Shown: positions 18,893 through 29,299 of the stretch, one piece after another | Layout of the letters: every line of letters starts with the position of its first letter | How positions within the stretch are numbered: position 1 is the stretch's first letter | DNA from: Pseudomonadota bacterium | Lineage (GTDB): Bacteria > Desulfobacterota > Anaeroferrophillalia > Anaeroferrophillales > Tharpellaceae | Direction: 5' to 3' | Assembly: GCA_015486505.1 (NCBI GenBank) | Contig: WFRP01000125.1 | Coordinates: 1-41,583 of the forward strand | Length of the DNA: 41,583 bases | Position numbers and translations under genes: made by a program | Notes under the pieces: generated by a model | The model's database searches: none | Seen by the model: the letters and a program-made list of their open reading frames with translations, nothing else | What the model was told of the DNA's origin: nothing

Positions 18893-20095
18893 TCAATCTG
18901 TCAAAAAATCACGGCGGCGTTGCGCGAACAGGCTTAGAACATAATCGATATCTTTCCGGGTTAAATCGGCGCTTACGGTTACCCGTAGCCGGGACTGGCC
19001 GGAGGCGACGGTCGGCGGCCGGATTCCCTGAATAAAAACCCCCTGCTCCAAAAACCAGGCGCTGATTTCCATTGTTTTATCGGGGTCGCCGACAACCACC
19101 GGAATAATCGGGGTCGGATCATCACGGACACTGACACCGAGACGTTTAAGGCCGTCGCGAAAATAGCCGGTCAGCGACCTTAAATGCCGCACCGTTTCCG
19201 GTTCGTCAAGCAAAAGGTCAATAGCGGCCATCGAGGCCCCTAAAGCGGCCGGCGGCAGAGCGGTTGAATAGATGAAACTGCGAGCTTTATTTATAAGGTA
19301 ATCGACATATTGCGGCGCTCCGGCAACGTAAGCGCCGCAGCTTCCCAGGGCTTTACCCAGGGTCCCCATCTGCATATCAATATCCTTGTAATCCAGCCCG
19401 AAATGCTCAGCTGAGCCGCGGCCGCCGGGGCCGAGCACGCCGGTGGCATGGGCATCATCAACCACCAGGATCGCGTCATATTTTCGGGCCAGCGCGGCAA
19501 GCTCCGGTAAAGGGGCGATATCGCCGTCCATACTGAAAACGCTGTCTGTCACAATCAGCCGACGCCGGAATCCGGCGGCACTTCCCTTGAGCAGATTTTC
19601 AAGATGCGCAACCTCACAATGCCGATAAATCTCCAATCGGGCCCGGCTCAAACGACAGCCGTCAACGATACTGGCATGATTCAAGGCATCACTGTAGATC
19701 ACATCTCCGGCCCCGACCAGGGTGGTCAGAAGGGCCAGGTTGGCAACATAACCACTATTAAACAGTAAGGCTTTGGGAGTTTTCTTGAAAGCGGCAATTT
19801 TCTCCTCAAGTTCAACGTGCAGGGCCATGGTTCCGGAAATCAGACGCGAAGCCCCGGCGGAACAGCCGTAGCGTTCAGCGGCCGCAAGCGCCTGGACCTT
19901 GAGCTTTGAATGATTGGCAAAACCAAGATAATTATTGGAACAGAGCAGAAGAATCGGCTGTCCCTGCAAGCTGGTATGGGCCTGCTGCGGACCATCAACA
20001 GTCCGCAGAAAACGCAGCCGCCCCTGTTCTTTAAGCTGCTCAAGTTCAAACTCAAGTTCAGAAAGCAATGATTTGTCCGCAACCACTTCAGTCAC
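18893..20095 (-). CDS. bioF: 8-amino-7-oxononanoate synthase
   Basis: LLLCSNNYLGFANH, SAGASRLISG, VDDAHATGVLGPGGRG, GTLGKALGSCGAY; next to bioB. Confidence 0.88.
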   Translation of the reverse strand: MTEVVADKSLLSELEFELEQLKEQGRLRFLRTVDGPQQAHTSLQGQPILLLCSNNYLGFANHSKLKVQALAAAERYGCSAGASRLISGTMALHVELEEKIAAFKKTPKALLFNSGYVANLALLTTLVGAGDVIYSDALNHASIVDGCRLSRARLEIYRHCEVAHLENLLKGSAAGFRRRLIVTDSVFSMDGDIAPLPELAALARKYDAILVVDDAHATGVLGPGGRGSAEHFGLDYKDIDMQMGTLGKALGSCGAYVAGAPQYVDYLINKARSFIYSTALPPAALGASMAAIDLLLDEPETVRHLRSLTGYFRDGLKRLGVSVRDDPTPIIPVVVGDPDKTMEISAWFLEQGVFIQGIRPPTVASGQSRLRVTVSADLTRKDIDYVLSLFAQRRRDFLTD

Positions 20096-20097
20096 CT

Positions 20098-21156
20098 TTA
20101 ATCTCCGGCCGCTTCAAGCTCAAACGCGCGCCAGTCCTTAAGCAAACGCTGATCATCCGACCACTGGCGGCCGCTGGTGGTCAGATAATCACCAATCATT
20201 AAACCATTGGCGCCGGCGGCAAAAATAAACGACTGAAAATCCCCGAAAGTCCGCTGTCGCCCGCCGCAGATCCGGATATCAACTGTGGGACAGACAAACC
20301 TGAACATCGCCATCGTTAAAAGCGCCACAAACGGGGTCAGGCCCGGTTCCTCGGCCAACGGAGTGCCGCTGACCGGGACGAGAAAATTTAGGGGGATTGA
20401 GTCGACTTTAAGCTCCCGCAGCGTCAAAGCCAACTCCACCCGCTGGGCCCAACTCTCGCCCAAGCCCATAATCCCACCGCTGCAGACGTAAAGACCGACA
20501 TCTTTCGCGGTTTTGACCGTCGCGACCGCCCGCTCATAATCGTGCGTGGTACAGATATTTTTAAAAAAGGAGCGGGAAGTTTCGAGATTATGGTGGTAGT
20601 GTTTAAGGCCGGCGTCACGATAACGGGCCGCCGTCGCCTCATCAAGAAATCCCAGGGACGCGCAGGGCCCGACCCCGGTGGCGCTGATTTCTTGCAGCAT
20701 CGCGATAATCTTTTCCTGTTCGGCCGAACAATCGACTGCCGTACCGCTGGTGACAATCGAAAAATTATCCACAGTACAGGCCGCCGCGGCCCGGGCCCGT
20801 TCGGCCAACTCCGCAACAGTTATCAGCGGAAAAGTCTTAACCCCGGTATCATAGGAGATCGATTGCGCGCAATAAGCGCAATCTTCCGGACAGCGGCCGG
20901 ATTTGGCATTGGTTATCGCGCAAAGCGCGATTTTCGAACCGCAAAAATGGCGCCGCAGCCGGTTACTTAAAGGTAATAACGAAAAAATATCCGGCCCGGC
21001 CAACTCCCCCATTGCCAAAGCCAGTGTTTTTTCAATACCTGCTCCCGTCGCCGATATTTCCGGCAACAACACTTCCAACTCGGCAATAATTGCCGGCTTT
21101 TCTTTCTCCGCTTTCCCGGATTTACAGGATTTTTGAACTAAACACATATTCCGCAA
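20098..21156 (-). CDS. bioB: Biotin synthase
   Basis: Radical SAM CPEDCAYCAQS, YHHNLETS, RICGGRQ. Confidence 0.92.
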   Translation of the reverse strand: MRNMCLVQKSCKSGKAEKEKPAIIAELEVLLPEISATGAGIEKTLALAMGELAGPDIFSLLPLSNRLRRHFCGSKIALCAITNAKSGRCPEDCAYCAQSISYDTGVKTFPLITVAELAERARAAAACTVDNFSIVTSGTAVDCSAEQEKIIAMLQEISATGVGPCASLGFLDEATAARYRDAGLKHYHHNLETSRSFFKNICTTHDYERAVATVKTAKDVGLYVCSGGIMGLGESWAQRVELALTLRELKVDSIPLNFLVPVSGTPLAEEPGLTPFVALLTMAMFRFVCPTVDIRICGGRQRTFGDFQSFIFAAGANGLMIGDYLTTSGRQWSDDQRLLKDWRAFELEAAGD

Positions 21157-21201
21157 AGAAAATTCCTTTTATTTTTCGGTTACTGATGCTAGTTTTAAAA
21201 T

Positions 21202-21810
21202 ATGGCATTCAATCGTAAAGACAGTTACTATAAACAGGCAAAGCGCGAAGGTAAGCGCTCCCGGGCCATCTATAAGATTGAGGAGATCGATCAACGCTTC
21301 CGGGTCTTCAAAAAAGGCCAGAAAATCCTCGAACTCGGGGCGGCACCCGGCGGCTGGATGGAGTATATCGCCCAACGCGTTGGGCCTTCAGGGATGGTTC
21401 TGGGGCTTGATCTGCTCCCCATAGCCAAGCTTAAATCACCCCCCTGCCTGACTCTGATTGCCGATATTCTGGCACCTGATACCGGAGCCCGGATAGATGA
21501 TCTGGTAAGCCCGCCGTTTGCCGGCATCGTCTCGGATCTTGCCCCCAATCTTACCGGAATTAAAGCCACCGATCAAGCCAACTCCATTGCCATACTGGAA
21601 TCAGCCCTGCAACTCGGCCTTGAACGGCTCAATCAGGGCGGTTTTTTTATCGGCAAGGTCTTTCAGGGCAGCGAACTTAAACCGTTTAAGAATCGACTGC
21701 AAGCGCTCTTCGCGAAAACCACCCTGGCCAAACCGAAGGCCAGCCGTAAAACCTCAACCGAGATTTACCTGGTGGCAACCGGCTACGCCGGCAACACCAG
21801 ACTCCAGTAA
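21202..21810 (+). CDS. rlmE: 23S rRNA (uridine-2'-O-)-methyltransferase RlmE/FtsJ family
   Basis: SRAIYKIEEIDQRFRVFKKGQKILELGAAPGGWMEYIA, VSDLAPNLTG. Confidence 0.9.
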   Translation: MAFNRKDSYYKQAKREGKRSRAIYKIEEIDQRFRVFKKGQKILELGAAPGGWMEYIAQRVGPSGMVLGLDLLPIAKLKSPPCLTLIADILAPDTGARIDDLVSPPFAGIVSDLAPNLTGIKATDQANSIAILESALQLGLERLNQGGFFIGKVFQGSELKPFKNRLQALFAKTTLAKPKASRKTSTEIYLVATGYAGNTRLQ

Positions 21811-22562
21811 AAATCAAGCAGTTGCCGGCCGTAAAAAAGATAAAGCAAACCGCCCGCCGCCAGGAACGGACCGAAGGGAATCGCGTAACGCCCGTCCCGG
21901 CCCTGCCAGACCACCAGCCCGACCCCGATTAGAGCCCCGCTTAGCGAACTTAACAAAATAATCGGCAGCAGAGCCTTATAACCCAAAAAAGCCCCAAACA
22001 TAGCCAAAAGCTTTAAATCACCGCCGCCCATACCGTCGCGCCCGGTACAAAAATAATAACCGGCCGCCACCAGCCACAATGAAAACCAGCCTGAAGCCGC
22101 CCCCAGCAAAAACTCCCACCAGGGCACAGAACCGCCCCACCACCAGCACCCGGCCAGCCCGATAACAATACCGGTCAGACTGAATCCATCGGGTATGATC
22201 TGAAATTCCAGATCAATAAATGTGATCGGTACCAGGAGAAAAATCAAAATCAGCGCCCGGGCCAACGCCGGACTCAGGCCGAACTGCCAGGCGGCGGCCC
22301 CGAACAAGAGGCCGGTTAAAAGCTCAACCAGCGGGTAACGTATGGATATCGGTTCCCGGCAGAAGAAACAGCGGCCCCGCAGAAAAAGATAGGTCAACAG
22401 CGGCACATTAAGCCAGAACGGCAGCCGATGTTTGCATCTGGGACAATGTGAAGGCGGCGCGACTATCGATAAATCGCGGGGTATGCGATAGATACAGACA
22501 TTAAAAAAGCTGCCGCAGACCAGCCCGAAAACAGCGACAACAATAATGATGAATAATTCCAT
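21783..22562 (-). CDS. pilD: Prepilin peptidase (leader peptidase / N-methyltransferase)
   Basis: GSFFNVCIYRIPRDLS, CPRCKHRLPFWLNVP, FIDLEFQIIPD, GMGGGDLKLLAMFGAFLG; 28-bp convergent overlap with rlmE. Confidence 0.9.
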   Translation of the reverse strand: MELFIIIVVAVFGLVCGSFFNVCIYRIPRDLSIVAPPSHCPRCKHRLPFWLNVPLLTYLFLRGRCFFCREPISIRYPLVELLTGLLFGAAAWQFGLSPALARALILIFLLVPITFIDLEFQIIPDGFSLTGIVIGLAGCWWWGGSVPWWEFLLGAASGWFSLWLVAAGYYFCTGRDGMGGGDLKLLAMFGAFLGYKALLPIILLSSLSGALIGVGLVVWQGRDGRYAIPFGPFLAAGGLLYLFYGRQLLDFYWSLVLPA

Positions 22563-22776
22563 TACCGACCTGAAAACCCTGTATTTGACTCTTGCTTGAC
22601 TCCAGGGAATAAGATAGTTGAATAAAATTGCTCAATATGATATATAGGGGTTTCGGAACGGAGCCGGAGATTTAATTCCGCTTAACGGACGAACTTATAC
22701 TGAACCGTCTATCACGCCGAGTTGACTTTGCCAAGAAAATAATTACATAAACACCCTGATAACGAATCATAACCAA

Positions 22777-22911
22777 TGCGGGAACAGATCCCGCAACCCA
22801 AAAGAAAGTTATTGGCCCGCACCCAGGGGCACTTCCGCTGGTCGCAAATAAGTACTCTTATCAGAACATTTTCTTGTTTTTTCAAACCGAAAATAACCTG
22901 TAAGGTACTAA
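22777..22911 (+). repeat. Family A element copy A6 (short loop, with cassette)
   Basis: TGCGGGAACAGATCCCGCAACCC...TACCCAGGGGCACTTCCGCTGGTCG...GGTACTAA. Confidence 0.95.
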
Positions 22912-22957
22912 TAAAGCACATTAACCATCAAACCGATACTTACGGATTAAATTACTT

Positions 22958-23491
22958 ATGGAAAACGAGGCAATCAGGACTTTCAACGTTGGCGAACTGG
23001 CCGTCTATCCGGGACACGGCGTAGGTGAAATCACTGCCATCGAACAGCGTGAGGTCTGTGATGAAACGCAGAATTTTTACATAATGGTGATTCTGGACAG
23101 CAATATCACGATTATGATCCCCAAGAACAACACCACCAACGTCGGCTTAAGAGCCCTGGTCAACGCCGAACAGATCAACGAAGTCTATACGACCCTGAAA
23201 AAACGCAAAATCAAACTCTCGCACCAAACCTGGAACAAACGCTACAAACAGTTTCACGATAAAATAAAACGGGGTTCACTTTTTGAAGTCGCCGAGGTCT
23301 TTCGTGATCTTAATCTGATCAGCATAAATAAAGAGCTCTCTTTCGGCGAACGTAAAATGATGGAAACCGCCAAACATCTGATTATCTCCGAACTGGCCTT
23401 AGCCCGCAACCTCTCCGAGGCTGAAATCGACCAGGAAATCCAGGAAATATTCGCAAACAACGAACCTGAAACCGAGACCGAGCAATCTTGA
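22958..23491 (+). CDS. CarD/CdnL family transcriptional regulator
   Basis: FNVGELAVYPGHGVGEITAIEQ RNAP-interacting domain, ERKMMETAKHLIISELALAR C-terminal domain. Confidence 0.85.
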   Translation: MENEAIRTFNVGELAVYPGHGVGEITAIEQREVCDETQNFYIMVILDSNITIMIPKNNTTNVGLRALVNAEQINEVYTTLKKRKIKLSHQTWNKRYKQFHDKIKRGSLFEVAEVFRDLNLISINKELSFGERKMMETAKHLIISELALARNLSEAEIDQEIQEIFANNEPETETEQS

Positions 23492-23540
23492 TTTACGTCG
23501 AAATGGCTCCCGAAAAGCATTACGGGTTTTGTCAGACTAA

Positions 23541-23665
23541 TTCGGGAACAAATTCCCGCAACCCAAAAGAAAGTTTTCGGCCCGCAAATAAGTACTCTTA
23601 TCAGAACATTTTCTGATTATTAAATCTTGTTTTTTTGGTGCAGAAAATAACCTGTAAGGTACTAA
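23541..23665 (+). repeat. Family A element copy A7 (long loop, no cassette)
   Basis: TTCGGGAACAAATTCCCGCAACCC...ATTTTCTG...CAGAAAAT...GGTACTAA. Confidence 0.95.
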
Positions 23666-23680
23666 GATACGAGAAGACCA

Positions 23681-24670
23681 TTGCAGATAATCCGCGCATT
23701 TTTCGTTCTATCATCAGCCCTACTTTCTTTTCAGATCGCAAAAGTTCAATTTGGCCGGATCGATTACGCCTGCGTTGCCGCGTTCATTACCGCGGCCCTT
23801 ATAACCTACACATTCTACCTGATCAGCCGCCTGAAAAAAGTGCCTTTACGCACCCTGGTCGGGGGTTTTTCCGGGATGGTAATCGGCCTCTTTATCGCCA
23901 ACCTGCTCCTGCGCGGCGCTCCGTTTGTCGACCTGTTCGACAACCCGCGTACCAGCTTCACCCTTTATCTGCTGACCTACTCAATGTTTGCCTACGTCGC
24001 GCTGGAGGTCGGCCTGAAAAAAGGCGATGAGTTTGATCTCATCCATTCCCTGGTCGCAAAAAAGCGCCACGATTCCGAGAAAATTGTCGACACCTCCGTA
24101 ATTATTGACGGCCGGATTGCCGATGCCTGCGAAACCGGATTTATCGAAGGAACCTTGATCATCCCGCAATTTGTTCTCCACGAGCTCCAGCTCATCGCCG
24201 ATTCCCCCGACTCTTTAAAAAGAACCCGGGGCCGGCGCGGCCTTGATATCTTAAAGCGCATCCAGAATCAGGCTAAAATCAAAATCGATATTACCGAAGA
24301 AGATTTCCCCCGGATCAAGGATGTTGACTCCAAACTGGTCGCTCTGGCAAAAAAACGCGAAGCCCAGATTCTGACCAATGATTACAACCTGAATAAGGTT
24401 GCCGATCTGCAGGGAGTCGAAGTTCTCAACCTCAACCAGCTGGCCGAGGCCTTGAAACCGCTGGTGCTGCCCGGCGAAAGTATGAATGTAATCGTCTCCA
24501 AAGAGGGCAAAGAGCCGATGCAGGGCGTGGCCTATCTTGATGACGGCACCATGGTGGTTATCGATCAAGGCCGCGACCTGGTTGGTGAAGCGGCTGAAGT
24601 TACAGTTACCAGCGTCCTGCAGACCACCGCCGGGCGTATGATTTTTGCCAAGCGCAAAAACGGTTCTTAA
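23681..24670 (+). CDS. PIN/TRAM domain integral membrane protein (PIN-domain nuclease fold)
   Basis: N-terminal TM segments, DTSVIIDGRIADACETGFIEGTLIIPQFVLHELQ PIN domain, C-terminal TRAM-like region; TTG start. Confidence 0.82.
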   Translation: MQIIRAFFVLSSALLSFQIAKVQFGRIDYACVAAFITAALITYTFYLISRLKKVPLRTLVGGFSGMVIGLFIANLLLRGAPFVDLFDNPRTSFTLYLLTYSMFAYVALEVGLKKGDEFDLIHSLVAKKRHDSEKIVDTSVIIDGRIADACETGFIEGTLIIPQFVLHELQLIADSPDSLKRTRGRRGLDILKRIQNQAKIKIDITEEDFPRIKDVDSKLVALAKKREAQILTNDYNLNKVADLQGVEVLNLNQLAEALKPLVLPGESMNVIVSKEGKEPMQGVAYLDDGTMVVIDQGRDLVGEAAEVTVTSVLQTTAGRMIFAKRKNGS

Positions 24671-24673
24671 ACT

Positions 24674-25927
24674 GTGCCGGAGTTGAAAGATAAGTCAGTT
24701 TTCGCAATTATTGTTGCGGCCGGCAGCGGCAACCGCTGCCCCGGTCCCAGGGCCAAGCAGTTCCTTAACCTTAAAGGCAAACCCATCTATACCCGGAGTG
24801 TTCAGGCTTTCCAGGAAACCGCGTGCGTCTCCGGCATTATAATTGTCGGCCCCGGCAATAACGCGGCCGCCCTGCTTGAAATGCAGGCCCTGACCGAAAC
24901 TTTTCCCAAAGTAATAAAGGTTGTCGCCGGCGGCAAGAGCCGGACGGAATCGGTCGCCAACGGGCTTAAAGCCCTGCGTTCAAGCGGCAATATCACAGAA
25001 AACGACCCGGTTCTGATCCATGACGGCGTCCGCCCGCTGGTCACGCCGGAACTTATCCGGCAGGTGGCCGGCAAAGTCGGCCCCGACCAGATCGCCATCC
25101 CGACCACAACCCCAACGGCCACCGTTAAAAAAATTTCCGGAGAAACCATCACCGCAACCATCGACCGGGAGACCACCGGCCTGGCGCAAACCCCGCAGGG
25201 TGTAACTTATGCCCTGCTGGAAGAAGCCGTAAGCCACTGGCTGAAGCACCCGACGTCCGCAATCACTGATGAAGGTTCTCTCATCGAAAACCTGCCCCCC
25301 GAAAGACGACAGCAAATAATTATGAACAACGTTTCCGGCGATCCCGACAATCTTAAAATCACTTTTCCAAAGGATCTACAAAAGGCGGAAACCATTCTTG
25401 ATGAGAGAGAAAACCTTAAACCGGTTTCACCCGACAACCTCCCCTATAAACCCCGCGTAGCGACCGGCTTCGGCTACGATGTTCACGCCTTTGCCCCGCA
25501 GCGAAAACTTTTTCTGGGCGGCCTTGAAATCCCGCACCCTCTGGGCCTGGCCGGACATTCCGATGCCGATGTTTTAATTCATGCCTTAGTCGATGCCATC
25601 CTTGGCGCCATCGGGGCCGGCGACATCGGCCGCCATTTCCCGGATCACGACCCGACCTACAAAGACTTGAGCAGTCTTTTCTTTCTCCAAAGAACCATGC
25701 GGCTGGTTCAGAAACGGGGATTTCATCTGGAGGCGGCCGATATTACAGTGGTGGCCGAGCAGCCAAAACTCAAACCCCATATACCGGAGATGCTGACCCG
25801 ACTGCATCGATGCATTGCGCAGCCGTGCCAATTAAACATCAAGGCCACCACCAGCGAAGGCCTCGGGTTTACCGGTCGTCGCGAAGGGATCGCGGCTTAC
25901 GCGGTTGCGACCGTGACCGCAACCTGA
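24674..25927 (+). CDS. ispDF: Bifunctional 2-C-methyl-D-erythritol 4-phosphate cytidylyltransferase / 2-C-methyl-D-erythritol 2,4-cyclodiphosphate synthase
   Basis: N-terminal IVAAGSGNRCPGPRAKQFLNLKGKP (IspD), C-terminal GFGYDVHAF...HSDADVLIHALVDAILGA (IspF); GTG start. Confidence 0.9.
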   Translation: MPELKDKSVFAIIVAAGSGNRCPGPRAKQFLNLKGKPIYTRSVQAFQETACVSGIIIVGPGNNAAALLEMQALTETFPKVIKVVAGGKSRTESVANGLKALRSSGNITENDPVLIHDGVRPLVTPELIRQVAGKVGPDQIAIPTTTPTATVKKISGETITATIDRETTGLAQTPQGVTYALLEEAVSHWLKHPTSAITDEGSLIENLPPERRQQIIMNNVSGDPDNLKITFPKDLQKAETILDERENLKPVSPDNLPYKPRVATGFGYDVHAFAPQRKLFLGGLEIPHPLGLAGHSDADVLIHALVDAILGAIGAGDIGRHFPDHDPTYKDLSSLFFLQRTMRLVQKRGFHLEAADITVVAEQPKLKPHIPEMLTRLHRCIAQPCQLNIKATTSEGLGFTGRREGIAAYAVATVTAT

Positions 25928-25943
25928 TTGCAGCCTGATTACC

Positions 25944-26744
25944 ATGATGATCCCACCTGCAAGTTCGCAAACTGAAAACATTTCCCGCCGGCTTGTCCGG
26001 CAGATTAACGATTCCCACCGGGCTTTCAAAATTGCACTCGGGCTTTCACTTATAATCCACGCGTTCCTGTTGCTGCCCGGCCTGTTCAACAAAACGCCCA
26101 GAAGGCTCTCCGATGAAAACCTGGTTGAGGTCAGGCTGCTTGATAAAGCCCCAAAATCCAAACCAAAATCCAGACCGCCGGTAAAACACCGCAAACCAAC
26201 CCTGAAACCTAAAAGGAAGCTCAAACACAAAAAAAAATCCAAGCCGAAAAAAAAATTGCGTAAGGTCACCAAGGAATCAACTCTCGCCCGCCGCCGCAGC
26301 GTTCCTAAAAAAAAGAAACCGGCCGCCGACAACAAACTTGAGGCGATCAAAAAACGTCTCGCCCGGCAACAGGAAGAAGAGAAACTCAACCAGATTCGCC
26401 AACGCCTGCGCCGTAGCGTATCACCCGCAGCTAAAGCCCGGCAAAGCCGCCTGACCCAGGCCTACAGTCAAACACTGACCGCCTGGATAATGCGCAACTG
26501 GCATTTGCCGGAATACCTTCTGAACAGCGGCCTTGAAGCCACAATCAGCTTGACGATTTCCGCCTCCGGAACTCTGATAAACCTTAATGAGGAACAATTA
26601 TCCGGCAATTCGATTTTTGATAACGCCATGCGCCAGGCCATCAGCAACGCTAACCCGTTTCCGCCTTTCCCGGCGGAATTAACTATTCCGCGGGAGGAAT
26701 TTGTCATAACTTTCAACCCCAACAAGATTCTTAAAGAGAACTGA
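25944..26744 (+). CDS. tolA: TolA/TonB C-terminal domain protein
   Basis: Single N-terminal TM, Lys/Pro-rich linker, TonB/TolA-like C-terminus, directly upstream of tolB. Confidence 0.7.
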   Translation: MMIPPASSQTENISRRLVRQINDSHRAFKIALGLSLIIHAFLLLPGLFNKTPRRLSDENLVEVRLLDKAPKSKPKSRPPVKHRKPTLKPKRKLKHKKKSKPKKKLRKVTKESTLARRRSVPKKKKPAADNKLEAIKKRLARQQEEEKLNQIRQRLRRSVSPAAKARQSRLTQAYSQTLTAWIMRNWHLPEYLLNSGLEATISLTISASGTLINLNEEQLSGNSIFDNAMRQAISNANPFPPFPAELTIPREEFVITFNPNKILKEN

Positions 26745-26747
26745 GCA

Positions 26748-28109
26748 ATGAAAAAAACAAGTTTCACAAAATCGGTCAAAGCAAGCCGCGCCCGGGTCCT
26801 GACCCTGCTGATGGTTTCCTGCATACTTCTAATCCTGGCCAACATAGCCCGGGCCCGGGTCTATCTTGAACTGGACTCACCCAACCTGCGGCGCGTCCCT
26901 CTGGCGATCGCCCCGCTGCAACCGCTTTGCGGCGCCAGCACCAATGCGGAAATTGCCCAGGTCGGACGTCAGATATTAATTGACGATCTCGAATTTTCTA
27001 CCTTTTTTGAACTGCTGCTTGACACTGAAAATTACCTCGAAAAACCCCAAAAATGCAGCCTCTCGCCCGGGACCTTTGATTACAGCAACTGGTCTTTGAT
27101 CGGGGCTGAACTGCTGATCAAAGCGGGCTATTCATTAAGCGGCAAAACCCTGGTCGCGGAATTTCGCCTCTACGACACCCTGGAAGGCAAAATGCTGATC
27201 GGGAAACGCTACCGCAGCCGGGCCAAAAATATCCGGCTGCTGTTCCATATGTTCACTAATCTTGTCGTGGAAAAGGTTACCGGCCTGCCCGGTGAATTCA
27301 CTGCCAAGATTGCCTTCTGCGGGCGCCGGCTCGGTGAACCGGCGCAAGAGTTATACATTTGTGATTATGACGGACAGGAATTACACCAGATCACCCGCAA
27401 TCACACTATCAACGTCTCCCCGGCCTGGTCCCATGACACCAATAAAATCGCCTACACTTCATATCTGAACAACAACCCCGATCTTTATGTTATCGACCTT
27501 AAAAAAGGCAAAGAGATACTTTTGAGCAAGCGCAAAGGGCTCAATGTGGCCGCCGACTGGTCGGCTGACGATCGCTACCTGACTTTGATGCAGCGCTATG
27601 CCCACCACAGCGAAATAACCATTATCGACAGCAGTTCGGGAAAAACCATACGCCGCCTGACCAACAGCCCTTCTAACCAGGCCTCACCCTGCTGGTCGCC
27701 TGACAACAGCGAAATCGCTTTTGTCTCCGACCGCAGCGGCACTCCCCATATTTACGTTATCCCGGCCTCCGGGGGCTCCTGGAGGCGCCTCACCAAAATC
27801 GACGCCTATAACGCCGACCCGGACTGGTCCGTTTGTAATGACAAAATCGTTTTCACCTCCAGGATCGATGGGATCTTCCAAATCTGCACGATCCGGCCGG
27901 ATGGTTCGGGCTACCGCCAACTAACCTTTACCAACAGTAATTGCGAAGTTCCCTGCTGGTCACCAAATGGCCGTCACATTCTTTTCACAAAGAAAATCAA
28001 CAATATCCGCCAGTTAATGGTTATGGACGCCAAGGGCCGCAACCTGAAACAGATCACTTTTGACAAAATCGACAAGAAAGGACCCAGCTGGTCCGCCAAC
28101 CGTCGATAA
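26748..28109 (+). CDS. tolB: Tol-Pal system beta-propeller protein TolB
   Basis: N-terminal VYLELDSPNLRRVPLAIAP, repeated PAWSHDTNKIAYTS / PCWSPDNSEIAFVSDRSG / PDWSVCNDKIVFTS propeller blades. Confidence 0.9.
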   Translation: MKKTSFTKSVKASRARVLTLLMVSCILLILANIARARVYLELDSPNLRRVPLAIAPLQPLCGASTNAEIAQVGRQILIDDLEFSTFFELLLDTENYLEKPQKCSLSPGTFDYSNWSLIGAELLIKAGYSLSGKTLVAEFRLYDTLEGKMLIGKRYRSRAKNIRLLFHMFTNLVVEKVTGLPGEFTAKIAFCGRRLGEPAQELYICDYDGQELHQITRNHTINVSPAWSHDTNKIAYTSYLNNNPDLYVIDLKKGKEILLSKRKGLNVAADWSADDRYLTLMQRYAHHSEITIIDSSSGKTIRRLTNSPSNQASPCWSPDNSEIAFVSDRSGTPHIYVIPASGGSWRRLTKIDAYNADPDWSVCNDKIVFTSRIDGIFQICTIRPDGSGYRQLTFTNSNCEVPCWSPNGRHILFTKKINNIRQLMVMDAKGRNLKQITFDKIDKKGPSWSANRR

Positions 28110-28291
28110 AACTCGCATAAAAGTAATCACGACAATAAAAAAACTTACAGGATAACTCGCAAATGTACTCGCAATAGAACAAATATAACCAACTAACCCA
28201 GGTTCCCGGAGCGCCCTAACCACAGAAAATATTGGAAGATTTTAATTAACCGGCTGCTTTTCAAAGGCATCACATTGACAAAACTATCTAA

Positions 28292-28440
28292 TGCGGAAAC
28301 AAATTCCCGCACCCCAAAAGAAAGTTTTCGGCCCGTACCCCAAGGGCAATCCGCTGGTCGCAGATAAGTACTCTTATCAGAACATTTTCTGATTATCAAA
28401 TCTGGTTTTTTGGTGCAGAAAATAACCTGTAAGGTACTAA
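28292..28440 (+). repeat. Family A element copy A8 (long loop, with cassette)
   Basis: TGCGGAAACAAATTCCCGC...TACCCCAAGGGCAATCCGCTGGTCG...GGTACTAA. Confidence 0.95.
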
Positions 28441-28570
28441 ATATATGAAATTAGCTTGATTTTTTATATTAAAGGAGTTATGTATAGTGCATCAGACACT
28501 GTTTTAAAATGTTCTGGTATTAATTAAGCACTTGTTTAACCTTCAACAATCACCGAAAAAGGAGTCCCAA

Positions 28571-29122
28571 ATGAAAGCAGCAAAAGCAATTCTGGCGTTG
28601 GCTTTGTTCGCAAGCTTGATGTTTGTGTTCACAAGTTGCACATGCAAACCTGATCTCGAAGAAGAGAAAGTCACGCAACCGACGACAATGACAACCCCGG
28701 CCGCAGCAACCTCCTCCGAGGCGGTTAAACCGGCAGCGACCTCTACCGGCGTAGTTACCGTTGGCGACCGGGTGGTTGATATCGGCGACCATATTTTCCC
28801 GATCTATTTTGATTTCGACAAAGCCGCTTTACGCAGTGACGCCCGCGAAACTCTGGGGAAACTGGCGCAGTGGATGAAAGTCAACCCCGAGGTCAAACTG
28901 CGCATCGACGGCCACTGCGATGAACGCGGCTCAAACGAGTATAACCTGGCCTTAGGTGAAACCCGGGCCGCCAGCGCGCAGAAATATTTGGTCTATCTGG
29001 GAATCTCTCCGGAACGTTTTGAGATATTAAGTTTCGGTGAAGAAAAACCGGTCTGCAGCGAAGCCACGGAAAGCTGCTGGAGCCGATGCCGGCGGGATGA
29101 TTTTACAATTACCGCCAAATAA
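28571..29122 (+). CDS. pal: Peptidoglycan-associated lipoprotein
   Basis: Lipobox FTSC, IYFDFDKAALRSDARETL, IDGHCDERGSNEYNLALGETRAASAQKYL. Confidence 0.92.
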   Translation: MKAAKAILALALFASLMFVFTSCTCKPDLEEEKVTQPTTMTTPAAATSSEAVKPAATSTGVVTVGDRVVDIGDHIFPIYFDFDKAALRSDARETLGKLAQWMKVNPEVKLRIDGHCDERGSNEYNLALGETRAASAQKYLVYLGISPERFEILSFGEEKPVCSEATESCWSRCRRDDFTITAK

Positions 29123-29133
29123 TGAAACTTTCA

Positions 29134-29268
29134 TTAGTACCTTACAGGTTATTTTCGGTTTGAAAAAACAAGAAAATGTTCTGATAAGAGTACTTATTTG
29201 CGACCAGCGGAAGTGCCCCTGGGTACGGGCCGAAAAGGCCTGTTTGGGTTGCGGGATTTGTTCCCGCA
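29134..29268 (-). repeat. Family A element copy A9 (short loop, with cassette)
   Basis: Reverse complement of the consensus, TTAGTACCTTACAGG...TTCCCGCA, then TTAG. Confidence 0.95.
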
Positions 29269-29299
29269 TTAGAATAATAGACTGCATCTGTAAACAAGA

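Noticed and set aside
21783-21810. 28-bp convergent overlap of rlmE and pilD
   Set aside because: Both ends are plausible and short convergent overlaps are common; not considered novel.
24674-25927. IspD-IspF fusion as a novelty
   Set aside because: Bifunctional IspDF proteins are already well described.
28480-28527. Possible 15-aa leader peptide (MYSASDTVLKCSGIN) between copy A8 and pal
   Set aside because: GGAG is only 2 nt from the ATG and there is no codon bias for an attenuation signal; not supportable.
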